Below are positions 8,293 through 16,829 of a DNA stretch of 64,000 nt, one piece after another. The stretch lies in the NCBI RefSeq assembly GCF_049472655.1, contig NZ_JAQNCS010000001.1, positions 62,001-126,000 on the forward strand, given 5' to 3'. Within the stretch, counting starts at the first letter, position 1, and each line of letters opens with the position of its first letter. This DNA comes from Deferribacter abyssi (GTDB lineage Bacteria; Chrysiogenota; Deferribacteres; Deferribacterales; Deferribacteraceae). Made by a program: the position numbers and the translations under genes. The notes below the pieces were generated by a model, which saw only the letters and a program-made list of their open reading frames with translations, was not told where the DNA came from and did not search any database.

Positions 8293-8961
8293 ATGAAAGC
8301 GCTAGAACAAGAATTAATAACTTTAAAAACATCTATAGCACGTATGTCTCAAACAGTTATAGAAATGTTGAATGATGATATAACTGCGCTAGTTGAAAGA
8401 AACTCTGATTTGGCCAGACAAGTTATTGAAAGAGATAACGAAGTTGACAAACTTGATGTAGAGCTAGACGAATTATGTCTTAAAGTTTTAGCACTATATG
8501 ATCCCAAAGCTATAGATTTGAGATATATAGTGGCAGCTTCTAGATTGATCGTAGATCTTGAAAGGATAGGAGATCACTGTGTAGATATCGCTAAAGAGAT
8601 TATAAAGATAAATGAAATCCCTCCTATAAAACCATATATTGACTTACCAAAAATGGCAGAATCAGCAGGGATAATGATTAAAGAGGCTATAAATGCGTAT
8701 TTTGAAATTGATACCCAAAAAGCATTATCTGTTATCAAACGGGATGATTATATTGATAATTTACACACTCAGATATTAAGAGAATTATTAACATACATAG
8801 TTGAAGATATAAGGAAAACAAAAGGTGCTATTTCCTTGATGTTTATAACTAGAAGTATTGAAAGAATTGCAGATCATGCTACAAATCTTGCAGAAGTTGT
8901 TTATTTTATGGCCACTGGAAAAGTAATTAGGCATACTCGAATTGAAGATTCAGATGAATAA
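8293..8961 (+). CDS. phoU: Phosphate signalling protein PhoU
   Basis: The 222-residue all-helical protein consists of two related PhoU domains (about residues 1-110 and 115-210). Metal-binding E/D-rich signatures appear in each half: RLIVDLERIGDHCVDIAKE near residue 85 and RSIERIADHATNLAEV near 185. PhoU links the Pst phosphate transporter to the PhoR kinase and keeps the Pho response off when phosphate is plentiful. No pst genes are in this window. The stop overlaps the phoB start by one base (8961), and the tandem Pho box lies just upstream. Confidence 0.9.
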   Translation: MKALEQELITLKTSIARMSQTVIEMLNDDITALVERNSDLARQVIERDNEVDKLDVELDELCLKVLALYDPKAIDLRYIVAASRLIVDLERIGDHCVDIAKEIIKINEIPPIKPYIDLPKMAESAGIMIKEAINAYFEIDTQKALSVIKRDDYIDNLHTQILRELLTYIVEDIRKTKGAISLMFITRSIERIADHATNLAEVVYFMATGKVIRHTRIEDSDE

Positions 8962-9629
8962 TGGCTACAATATTAATAATAGAGGACGAAAATTCCCTGA
9001 GAGAACTGATTTCTTTTAATTTACAATCTGAAGGTTTTAGGACTGTAGAAGCTTCAGATGCAAATGAAGCACTTATGCTTTTGGAAGAGATAGATCCTGA
9101 TTTGATTGTACTTGACATAATGTTACCTGGTTTAAAAGGTACACAGCTTTTAAATATTCTAAAAACTGCACCAAAAACAGCAACTATTCCGATAATTATA
9201 ATTTCAGCTAGGGACGAAGAGGATATGATTGTCAGACACTTAGAGCTTGGTGCCAAGGATTATCTTACAAAACCTTTTAGTATAAGAGTGCTAATTACTA
9301 AAATAAAGCAGCAAGTTAGCTCTAAAGAAGAAAGATCTAATATGACAATTGAATACCAAGGAATAGTTTTGGATGAAGAAAATCACAAAACTTTTATAGA
9401 AGGAAAAGAGGTTGTATTAACTCATAAAGAATTTGAACTATTAAAATTGCTTTTAAAGCATCCAGGAAGAGTTTATACTAGGAATCAACTTCTTAGTAAT
9501 ATTTGGGGATTTGATTCTGATGTATATACAAGAACGGTTGATGCTCATATTTCATCTTTAAGAAAAAAGTTAGGCGAAAAAAGTTCAGTTATAAAAACAG
9601 TCCCTAAGATAGGATATAAAATAGAATAG
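8961..9629 (+). CDS. phoB: OmpR/PhoB-family response regulator, probable PhoB
   Basis: The 222-residue regulator has a receiver domain (residues about 1-118) with acidic pocket EDEN, the phosphorylated aspartate in VLDIMLPGLKG near 52 and the conserved lysine in TKPF near 102. A winged-helix DNA-binding domain follows (about 128-222, with RTVDAHISSLRKKLG). Start overlaps the phoU stop in TAATG. Assignment as PhoB rests on phoU before it, a PhoR-like kinase after it and the Pho box at 8232-8270. Confidence 0.87.
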   Translation: MATILIIEDENSLRELISFNLQSEGFRTVEASDANEALMLLEEIDPDLIVLDIMLPGLKGTQLLNILKTAPKTATIPIIIISARDEEDMIVRHLELGAKDYLTKPFSIRVLITKIKQQVSSKEERSNMTIEYQGIVLDEENHKTFIEGKEVVLTHKEFELLKLLLKHPGRVYTRNQLLSNIWGFDSDVYTRTVDAHISSLRKKLGEKSSVIKTVPKIGYKIE

Positions 9630-9633
9630 GTTT

Positions 9634-10647
9634 ATGGCTATCAATAAGTCCTTGCAAAGAATAATAATCAATAAAGATTTTTTGCAGAATATATTTGATG
9701 AAATCGATGATGCAATTTTAATTTTAGATAGTAATAACAATATAATTTATTCGAATCCTTATTCCAAAGCTTTTTTTAATTCTTCTCTTTTGGAAAATAA
9801 CTTATTTTTGGTTTTAAAGGATTTAGATTCAATAAGTTTTTTTGATTATATAATTCACGACAATTGTGATGGAAAAATAAGGAAATTCAAGAACAGATAT
9901 GTCAAAATAACAAAAAAAATGATAAGAGATTTTCTATTTATATTCATAAAAGATGTAACTCCGCACATACAGTATAAAACTTTTAAAACAGAGCTTGTTG
10001 GTAATATAGCTCACGAATTAAAAACCCCTCTGTCGTTGATTATGGGGTATGCTGAAACTTTGCTTATCAATGAAAGTATTTCTAAAGAGAAAAAGAAGAA
10101 GTTTTTGGAATTGATTTATGAATCAACAAAACGTATTGATGCATTAATTAAGGATATTATCTCGTTACACTCTTTGGAAAATCTTGAGCCGAATTTTCAA
10201 GTGGAAGATGCCACATCTTTGCAAAGAGTAGAAGAAAATCTCAAAACAATTTTTGAAAACGCAAATAAGAAACTTATTTTTAGCATTTCAAAAACATCGG
10301 TATTTATTAAAGAAGAGCATTTAATCAGTGTTCTTACAAATCTTATTGATAATGCACTAAAATATTCTGATGGAAAAAATATTTATATATCTATATCAAA
10401 ATTTGATAAACAAATAATAATAAAAGTAGAAGATGAAGGTCCGATAATTCCAGAAGAAGATAGAGAGCGTATTTTTGAAAGATTTTATACTCGCTCTAAA
10501 TCAAGGAACAAGCAAATAACAGGTACAGGTCTTGGATTATCTATAGTAAAACACATTGCAACTCTTTACAACGGTTCGATAACATTAACAACAAATTCGT
10601 ATCACGGAAATACATTTGAAATAAAGCTTATTGAGAAAAAAAGATGA
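9634..10647 (+). CDS. PhoR-like sensor histidine kinase without visible membrane segments
   Basis: The 337-residue kinase has an N-terminal PAS-like sensory region (about residues 18-110), a HisKA domain with the phospho-accepting histidine in NIAHELKTPLS near residue 129, and a HATPase domain with N box NLIDNALKYSD, G1 VEDEGP and G2 GTGLGLSIVKH. PhoR proteins usually have one or two N-terminal membrane helices; none is apparent here, so the protein looks cytoplasmic. It starts 4 bases after phoB with only a weak SD. Position after phoU-phoB makes it the likely partner of PhoB. Confidence 0.8.
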   Translation: MAINKSLQRIIINKDFLQNIFDEIDDAILILDSNNNIIYSNPYSKAFFNSSLLENNLFLVLKDLDSISFFDYIIHDNCDGKIRKFKNRYVKITKKMIRDFLFIFIKDVTPHIQYKTFKTELVGNIAHELKTPLSLIMGYAETLLINESISKEKKKKFLELIYESTKRIDALIKDIISLHSLENLEPNFQVEDATSLQRVEENLKTIFENANKKLIFSISKTSVFIKEEHLISVLTNLIDNALKYSDGKNIYISISKFDKQIIIKVEDEGPIIPEEDRERIFERFYTRSKSRNKQITGTGLGLSIVKHIATLYNGSITLTTNSYHGNTFEIKLIEKKR

Positions 10648-10803
10648 GAAATACACTTAGTATTCACTGAAAAAGTGATAATTGATTATTAAATGAATAA
10701 TTTTCATGATCTTTAATATTCAAATTTTTAAACAAGTATTAAAGGAGAATGCTTATTGTTTGAGAACTACAAAAATAGGTAATATTACAACTTAATACAT
10801 AAT

Positions 10804-10830
10804 CAGTTGCCACTTTATCAGTGGCAACTG
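10804..10830. terminator. Hairpin between the kinase gene and secA
   Basis: CAGTTGCCACT (10804-10814) is the exact complement of AGTGGCAACTG (10820-10830) with a 5-base loop. It is in the convergent gap between the histidine kinase (ends 10647) and secA (ends 10869, minus), about 40 bases past the secA stop. No clear T run follows on either side, so a terminator role is likely but not textbook. Confidence 0.5.
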
Positions 10831-10868
10831 AAGTAATTATAAAATGTTTTATTTTGAAAGTACAGTTA

Positions 10869-13445
10869 CTATTGATTTGCTCCACAACATTTCTTGTATT
10901 TTTTACCACTGCCACAAGGGCATGGATCATTTCTTCCAATTTTTGGTTGCACTCTTTTTATAGGTTTCTTTTTTGTTTTTTCTTCGGTACTATCCCCAAA
11001 TATATCTCTTCGCTCTTCTCTAATCTCTTGTTGTTCTTTTTTAAAACTAATATCTTCTTCCATTTCCACCTTAATATGTGTTAAAAACTCCATAAATTCG
11101 TAAGAAATTCGATTCATCATATCCATAAACAAGTTATAAGATTCTTTTTTATACTCAATCAGAGGGTCTTTTTGGCCATAACCTCTTAACCCCACCGAAT
11201 CTCTTAAGTAGTCCATATTTAGTAGGTGTTCTTTCCAGCGATTATCAAGAATATTAATTAAAAGGAATCTAACAAACCCAAAAAAGTGTTCACCTAATTC
11301 TTGCTTCTTTTCATCAATTTTCTTATTAATTTTTGTTAAAATATCTTTTTTTTCTTCATCAATTGATTTTTTAGTTATTGTTTCATCTAAGTTGAAGTTT
11401 ATATCAAATATTTTTTCCAATGCAGAAGACAAACCTTTTATATCAGGATGATCAGGGATATCAATATAGTTTTTTATAAGATCATCTACTATATTTTCGA
11501 TGTGTTCTGCAATTATTTCATCAAGATCTTTACCTTCTAATATTGTCCTTCTAAGAGAATAGATAACCTGTCGTTGTTGATTCATTACGTTATCATATTC
11601 TAAAAGGTGTTTTCTTATTTCAAAATGCATCGCTTCAACTTTTTTTTGGGCATTTTCTATTGCTTTGGAAATAAGCGGGTGCTCTATTGGCTCCCCTTCT
11701 TCCATACCTAGTTTATTCATTATTGCAGAAATTTTATCAGAACCAAAAATTCTTAGAAGGTCATCTTCCAAACTCAAGAAAAATCTTGAAGATCCAGGGT
11801 CTCCTTGCCTTCCAGAACGACCTCTTAACTGGTTATCAATTCTTCTGGATTCATGCCTTTCTGTTCCAAGAATATGCAAACCACCTAGTTCTGCTACTCC
11901 AGAACCTAATTTAATATCAGTACCTCTACCTGCCATGTTTGTAGCAATAGTAACGGCATATTTTTCACCAGCACGAGCTACAATTTGAGCCTCTCGCTCA
12001 TGATATTTTGCATTTAATACTTCATGTGGTATCCCTTTTTTCTTTAGCAGTTTGCTTAGGTATTCTGATTTTTCTATAGATGTAGTTCCAACTAAGACAG
12101 GGCGGCCGATACTGTGCATCTCTATGATTTCTTTTACTATTGCCTCATATTTTTCTTTCATTGTTTTGTAAATGACATCAGGATAATCTTTTCTAATCAT
12201 AGGTTTGTGCGTAGGTATTACAATTACATCAAGTCCATAAATTTCTCTAAATTCTTGTGCTTCTGTTGCGGCAGTACCTGTCATGCCTGCAAGTTTTTCA
12301 TACATCCTGAAGTAGTTTTGGAAAGTGATAGAAGCAAGAGTCTGGTTTTCACTTTCTATCTCAACCCCTTCTTTAGCTTCAAGAGCTTGGTGTAATCCTT
12401 CCGAAAATCTTCTCCCTGGCATAAGTCTTCCAGTAAATTCATCCACAATGATAACTTTTCCATCTTGAACCACATAATCGACATCTCTCTTGAAAAGAGC
12501 ATGAGCTTTTAATGCATTGTTTACATAATGTAGTGTATCCATGTTTTTAATATCAAAAAGGTTTTCAATTTTGAGAGCAGATTCTATTTTGTTGATACCA
12601 GTTTCAGTAAGTTTTACCGTTCTACTTTTCTCGTCAACAGTATAGTCTTCATCTTTTTTTAGCATTCTAACAATTCGGTCAATTTCATAATATTTATCGG
12701 TAGTTTCATCTGTAGGACCACTTATAATTAATGGAGTTCTTGCCTCATCGATTAATATACTATCTACTTCGTCAACAATAGCATAATGCAGGTCTCTTTG
12801 AACATACTCATCGAGGTCGTATTTCATATTGTCTCTTAAGTAATCAAAGCCGAATTCGTTATTGGTACCATAAGTTATATCTGCTAGATATGCTGTTTTT
12901 CTATCGCATTCAACAAGTTTTGTGGAAAATTTTTCTTTGTTATCCCATTCCACTAAATAAGATGTTTCATGCTGAATTACTCCTACAGTACGTCCTAAAA
13001 ACAGATAAATTGGTCCCATCCATAATGCATCTCTTCTTGCAAGGTAATCGTTTACAGTGACAAGATGGGCACCTTTCCCGGATAATGCATTTAAATAAAG
13101 AGCAAGTGTTGCAACAAGAGTTTTACCTTCACCTGTTTTCATCTCTGCAATTTTGCCTTTATGTAAAACATATCCACCCATAAGCTGGACATCAAAATGG
13201 CGCATATTGAGGGTTCTTTTGCTGACTTCCCTAACAACTGCAAATACATCGACTAAAATATCGTCTAAGCTTTTACCATCGTCTAATTTTGATTTAAATT
13301 CAGTAGTTTTTTGACTTAATTGTTCATTAGATAAATTTTTAATTTCATCTTCTTTAGCATTAATTTCATTAACAATAGGCTTTATTTTTTTTAGATATCT
13401 ATCGTTGTAGGAACCAAAGATTTTCTTTGTTAACAGTTTTATCAT
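10869..13445 (-). CDS. secA: Preprotein translocase ATPase SecA
   Basis: The 858-residue motor of Sec export is complete. Walker A is AEMKTGEGKT near residue 98, the DEAD-type Walker B is VDEVDSILIDEARTP near 205, followed by the preprotein cross-linking domain and the helical scaffold. At the C-terminus the zinc-binding SecB/lipid-contact tail CPCGSGKKYKKCCG is intact. The gene overlaps the upstream globin-PsiE gene by one base in TAATG, so the two are translated from one message. SecA is needed to export the many apocytochromes encoded in this window. Confidence 0.96.
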   Translation of the reverse strand: MIKLLTKKIFGSYNDRYLKKIKPIVNEINAKEDEIKNLSNEQLSQKTTEFKSKLDDGKSLDDILVDVFAVVREVSKRTLNMRHFDVQLMGGYVLHKGKIAEMKTGEGKTLVATLALYLNALSGKGAHLVTVNDYLARRDALWMGPIYLFLGRTVGVIQHETSYLVEWDNKEKFSTKLVECDRKTAYLADITYGTNNEFGFDYLRDNMKYDLDEYVQRDLHYAIVDEVDSILIDEARTPLIISGPTDETTDKYYEIDRIVRMLKKDEDYTVDEKSRTVKLTETGINKIESALKIENLFDIKNMDTLHYVNNALKAHALFKRDVDYVVQDGKVIIVDEFTGRLMPGRRFSEGLHQALEAKEGVEIESENQTLASITFQNYFRMYEKLAGMTGTAATEAQEFREIYGLDVIVIPTHKPMIRKDYPDVIYKTMKEKYEAIVKEIIEMHSIGRPVLVGTTSIEKSEYLSKLLKKKGIPHEVLNAKYHEREAQIVARAGEKYAVTIATNMAGRGTDIKLGSGVAELGGLHILGTERHESRRIDNQLRGRSGRQGDPGSSRFFLSLEDDLLRIFGSDKISAIMNKLGMEEGEPIEHPLISKAIENAQKKVEAMHFEIRKHLLEYDNVMNQQRQVIYSLRRTILEGKDLDEIIAEHIENIVDDLIKNYIDIPDHPDIKGLSSALEKIFDINFNLDETITKKSIDEEKKDILTKINKKIDEKKQELGEHFFGFVRFLLINILDNRWKEHLLNMDYLRDSVGLRGYGQKDPLIEYKKESYNLFMDMMNRISYEFMEFLTHIKVEMEEDISFKKEQQEIREERRDIFGDSTEEKTKKKPIKRVQPKIGRNDPCPCGSGKKYKKCCGANQ

Positions 13446-14353
13446 TAGTTTCTCCTTCTAGGGTTGTCTATTTTTTCCATTCTAGCTATAAGCCAATATA
13501 TTAATCCTAAAATAAGTATTGATGCAAGTACAAAGTAAACTCCTCTACCACTTGTTTCATGTTTTAATGTTAATATTAAAAGATCTCTAATAAAGGCGAT
13601 TAAGGCCACTCCAATGAAGACACTGATTCTAAATTTACCACCTTTTAAAAGCTGAATTTCTGTGTGAAGAAGCTCGATTAAAACCCATAATATTAAAAGA
13701 GACCCCAATGCGGTAATAAGAATTTTACTGCTTCCATGTTGATAGGTATCAACAAGCTCAGCGAAAAAAGTGTAGGCTGCTTTCATCGTTAACAAGACAA
13801 GAATGAAAACAAGTATAGAATTCATGAAAAACATAAATCGTTCACTAAAGGATACTACAAGTTCGCGAAGTGAAAAAATTGATGTAAATTTCCTTAATTG
13901 TTCACTATGGTATGCACTGCTCATAATAGCAGCATTTATATCAACGAACTTGTGAACACTTATAAGAACTTCTTTCCTTTTAAAATCATCATTTATTGTC
14001 AAAAAAATCTTTTCGTGAAACCATCTTCTTACAAAGCTAAACATAGTATTTATAGCATTTTCATCAATTTTTAAATCTACATGTTTTTTGCTAGCATTAA
14101 TTAAAAACTGATAAAATGTATTATTAAAACTTGCTTCAAAAAATTTTTCATACCATATTTCAAGCTTTTCTTTATGTGTAAGAAAGCGCTCTAAGGGGAT
14201 TTGCTCTGTAAAATCAAACTTTTTCCCGAGGTATTCGTAAAAGTCCTCAACAAACTCTTTCTTGTATTGAATCATTGAATCCTTTATTGAACGGATATTT
14301 TGTTTATCTTTGTCGCTTATTTCGTAAAGAGGCGCTATCTTTCTTAGGTTCAT
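13445..14353 (-). CDS. Protoglobin-like sensor fused to a PsiE-like membrane domain
   Basis: The 302-residue protein has two parts. Residues about 1-165 look like a globin-coupled sensor (protoglobin) domain, with a helix around YQFLINASKKHVDLKID carrying a candidate proximal histidine near residue 90. Residues about 175-295 have four hydrophobic segments and the pattern FIRDLLILTLKHE typical of the PsiE family. PsiE is known as a phosphate-starvation-inducible membrane protein of unknown function. The combination suggests a heme-based gas or redox sensor controlling a membrane module. SD TTGGAGAA precedes ATG 14353. It is translationally coupled to secA. The globin assignment is by pattern and should be checked. 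Confidence 0.62.
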   Translation of the reverse strand: MNLRKIAPLYEISDKDKQNIRSIKDSMIQYKKEFVEDFYEYLGKKFDFTEQIPLERFLTHKEKLEIWYEKFFEASFNNTFYQFLINASKKHVDLKIDENAINTMFSFVRRWFHEKIFLTINDDFKRKEVLISVHKFVDINAAIMSSAYHSEQLRKFTSIFSLRELVVSFSERFMFFMNSILVFILVLLTMKAAYTFFAELVDTYQHGSSKILITALGSLLILWVLIELLHTEIQLLKGGKFRISVFIGVALIAFIRDLLILTLKHETSGRGVYFVLASILILGLIYWLIARMEKIDNPRRRN

Positions 14354-14458
14354 AAGTTCTCCAAAAAAAGATTATTTATTTTTTTCATTTTTAGTGTAGA
14401 ATTTATATAATATTATAGCTTGTTTTACGCAAGGGTATATTTATAAAAAGGGGATAAA

Positions 14459-15040
14459 ATGAGGCGAAAAACTATAACAAGAAGCACTAATGAAACAACC
14501 GTTGAGGTTGAGATCAATTTGGATGGAAAAGGCAAATATGAAATTGACACACCAGTTGGTTTTTTTAATCATATGCTTACACTTTTTGCTCATCATGCAA
14601 AAATAGATTTAAAAGTAAAGGCTGATGGTGATATTGATGTTGATTATCACCATCTTGTAGAGGATGTTGGTATAACTCTTGGTAAAAGTTTTTATGAAGT
14701 TTTGGGTGATAAGAGAGGGATAGAACGTTATGGTTCTTTTCTGTTGCCTATGGATGAGGCACTGGTAGAGGTTGCGGTCGATTTTTCAGGTAGGGGGTGT
14801 TTGAATTACGATGTTGAATTTTTTACTGAAAAAATAGGTGAATTTCCAAGTGAATTAGTTGAAGAATTCTTTAAGGCTTTTGCTGAAAATGCCAAATGTA
14901 CTCTTCATATAATCAAAAGATATGGTAAAAATAGCCATCATATTTCAGAGGCTATATTTAAATGTGTAGCAAGAGCTATTAAAGTTGCTATATCTAAAGC
15001 AGGTGATACAGTAAATTCTACAAAAGGAGTGCTTGAGTAA
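14459..15040 (+). CDS. hisB: Imidazoleglycerol-phosphate dehydratase
   Basis: This 193-residue enzyme catalyses the sixth step of histidine synthesis. Both repeated metal-binding histidine clusters are visible: FFNHMLTLFAHHAKIDL near residue 36, DYHHLVEDVGI near 61, and the second-half copy HIIKRYGKNSHHISEAIFK near 150. ATG 14459 follows an SD AAGGGGAT. It is the monofunctional type, without the phosphatase domain of enterobacterial HisB. It begins a long plus-strand run and diverges from the secA unit. Confidence 0.94.
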   Translation: MRRKTITRSTNETTVEVEINLDGKGKYEIDTPVGFFNHMLTLFAHHAKIDLKVKADGDIDVDYHHLVEDVGITLGKSFYEVLGDKRGIERYGSFLLPMDEALVEVAVDFSGRGCLNYDVEFFTEKIGEFPSELVEEFFKAFAENAKCTLHIIKRYGKNSHHISEAIFKCVARAIKVAISKAGDTVNSTKGVLE

Positions 15041-15658
15041 ATGATTGCCATAATAGATTATGGTGCTGGTAATATAAGAAGCGTACAGAAAGCTTTTGAG
15101 TTTGTAGGATTTGAATCGGTTATTACATCTCAGAAAGAGGTGATTGATAATGCTTCACATATTGTTTTACCTGGAGTTGGAGCATTCGGAGATTGTTTGA
15201 AAGGAATTGTTAATCTTGGTTTCGTAGAGGTAATTCATGAAAATATTAGGAAGGGAAAACCTTTTTTAGGAATTTGTGTTGGTATGCAGCTTTTATATGA
15301 AAAAAGCTTTGAATTTGGGATATATGAAGGACTTTCCTATTTTAAGGGTAGTATTTTGAGATTTCCTGAGGATATAGTTTCGAAGGGGATGAAAATTCCT
15401 CATATGGGTTGGAATAATGTTATGTTTTGTTCTGACCATCCTCTTATAAAAGGGATTGAAAATGGATCGTTTTTCTATTTTGTACATTCTTACTTTGCTC
15501 CAGTGGTGGAAAGTGAAACTGTTGGTATATGTGAATATGGTTTAGAATTTTCTGCAATGGTGGCTAGAGATAATGTAATAGCAACCCAATTTCATCCTGA
15601 AAAAAGCCATGAGAATGGATTGAAAATTATAAAAAATTTTGGAGAGTGGAAATGTTGA
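15041..15658 (+). CDS. hisH: Imidazole glycerol phosphate synthase, glutamine amidotransferase subunit
   Basis: The 205-residue class I amidotransferase supplies ammonia to HisF. The nucleophile cysteine is in FLGICVGMQLLYE near residue 80 and the His-Glu pair in FHPEKSH near 186. The oxyanion strand PGVGAFGDC is near residue 47. It starts directly after the hisB stop and its end overlaps hisA. The partner hisF is not found in the window. Confidence 0.94.
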   Translation: MIAIIDYGAGNIRSVQKAFEFVGFESVITSQKEVIDNASHIVLPGVGAFGDCLKGIVNLGFVEVIHENIRKGKPFLGICVGMQLLYEKSFEFGIYEGLSYFKGSILRFPEDIVSKGMKIPHMGWNNVMFCSDHPLIKGIENGSFFYFVHSYFAPVVESETVGICEYGLEFSAMVARDNVIATQFHPEKSHENGLKIIKNFGEWKC

Positions 15659-16374
15659 TAATACCTGCCATCGATATATTGGGAGGAAAAGTTGTTAGAT
15701 TGAAACAGGGGTTAATGGAAGAGTCAAAAAGTTACTTTGAAAATCCGTTAGATGTCGCAATGATGTTTAAAGATTTTGGTGCAAAACGGATTCATATTGT
15801 GGATTTGGATGGTGCAAAATATGGAGATACAGTCAACTTTGATATTATTAGCAAAATAGTTACAAAAACCGATCTTGAAATTGAAGTGGGTGGTGGAATA
15901 AGAGATCTAAGTAAACTAAAAGTTTATTTTGATATTGGGGTAAATTATCCAATTATTGGAACTGCAGCGATTAAAAATAAAGATTTTACAACAGAAGCGT
16001 TAAGTGAATATCCTGATAAGATTATCCTTAGCTTTGACTGTAAAGGTGGGTTTGTAGCTACAGATGGGTGGTATGAAAAAAGTGATATTACTATATTTGA
16101 GATTTTAGATTATTATGGAAAATATCAGCCATCGGCTATAATTTATACTGATATAGAAAGAGATGGAATGTTAACAGGTTATAATATTGAAATGTTGAAA
16201 AAAATATCAAAACATTCCAAATTTCCTATAATTGCTTCAGGCGGTTTAAAAGGTATTGAAGATATTAAAGCTGTTTTAAGGATAGAAAATATCTTTGGCT
16301 GCATTGTAGGTAAAGCATTTTATGAAGGTAAAATTGATTTAAAGCAAGCGTTTAAATTACAAACTAAGGAGTGA
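15652..16374 (+). CDS. hisA: Phosphoribosylformimino-AICAR-phosphate isomerase
   Basis: This 240-residue (beta/alpha)8 barrel enzyme acts in histidine synthesis. The first-half catalytic aspartate is in IPAIDILGGKVVRL near residue 8, the second in YTDIERDGMLTG near 165, and phosphate-binding EVGGGIRD and ASGGLKG are visible. ATG 15652 is preferred to the GTG at 15646 because GGAGAG ends just before it. The start lies inside the hisH end (7-base overlap). hisF, which often follows hisA, is replaced here by pgpA. Confidence 0.93.
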   Translation: MLIIPAIDILGGKVVRLKQGLMEESKSYFENPLDVAMMFKDFGAKRIHIVDLDGAKYGDTVNFDIISKIVTKTDLEIEVGGGIRDLSKLKVYFDIGVNYPIIGTAAIKNKDFTTEALSEYPDKIILSFDCKGGFVATDGWYEKSDITIFEILDYYGKYQPSAIIYTDIERDGMLTGYNIEMLKKISKHSKFPIIASGGLKGIEDIKAVLRIENIFGCIVGKAFYEGKIDLKQAFKLQTKE

Positions 16375-16379
16375 TTTTT

Positions 16380-16829
16380 ATGCACAAATTTTTAAAATGG
16401 ACAGCCACGGGGCTCAATGTGGGGTTTGTTGAATATATGCCTGGTACTTTTGGGACGCTTGTGGCTGTGCCGCTTGTTTTGTTGACAGGTGTTTTTTCGA
16501 TTTTTGTTAAATTTATCTTTTTCATTATTTTGTTTATTACTGGAATTATAGCAAGCGAATACTATCAACATTACTATGATAAAGAGGATCCTTCAGAGGT
16601 GGTAATAGATGAGATTGCTGCATACTATTTCATTATGATTTTTTTCCCCATAACTTATATGAATTTATTACTATCTTTTTTCGTATTTAGAATATTTGAT
16701 ATATGGAAACCCTATCCGATTAAGATTATTGAGAAGAGTATAAGTGGTGGGGTAGGTATTATGATAGATGATATTATTGCGGCCTTATATACTCTAATTG
16801 TAATGTTATTGTTTAAGGCGTTTATATGA
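16380..16829 (+). CDS. pgpA: Phosphatidylglycerophosphatase A
   Basis: The 149-residue membrane protein has three to four hydrophobic segments and PgpA signatures GFVEYMPGTFGTL near residue 15 and DPSEVVIDEIAAYY near residue 62, the latter with the metal-binding acidic residues. It removes phosphate from phosphatidylglycerophosphate to make phosphatidylglycerol in the inner membrane. ATG 16380 is used instead of GTG 16371 because AAGGAG (16366-16371) is correctly spaced for it. Its stop overlaps the cinA start. Confidence 0.87.
   Translation: MHKFLKWTATGLNVGFVEYMPGTFGTLVAVPLVLLTGVFSIFVKFIFFIILFITGIIASEYYQHYYDKEDPSEVVIDEIAAYYFIMIFFPITYMNLLLSFFVFRIFDIWKPYPIKIIEKSISGGVGIMIDDIIAALYTLIVMLLFKAFI

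Noticed and set aside
14354..14458. Search for a Pho box upstream of the PsiE-like gene
   Set aside because: No 11-base direct repeats of the TTAACA type are visible, so membership in the Pho regulon is not supported.
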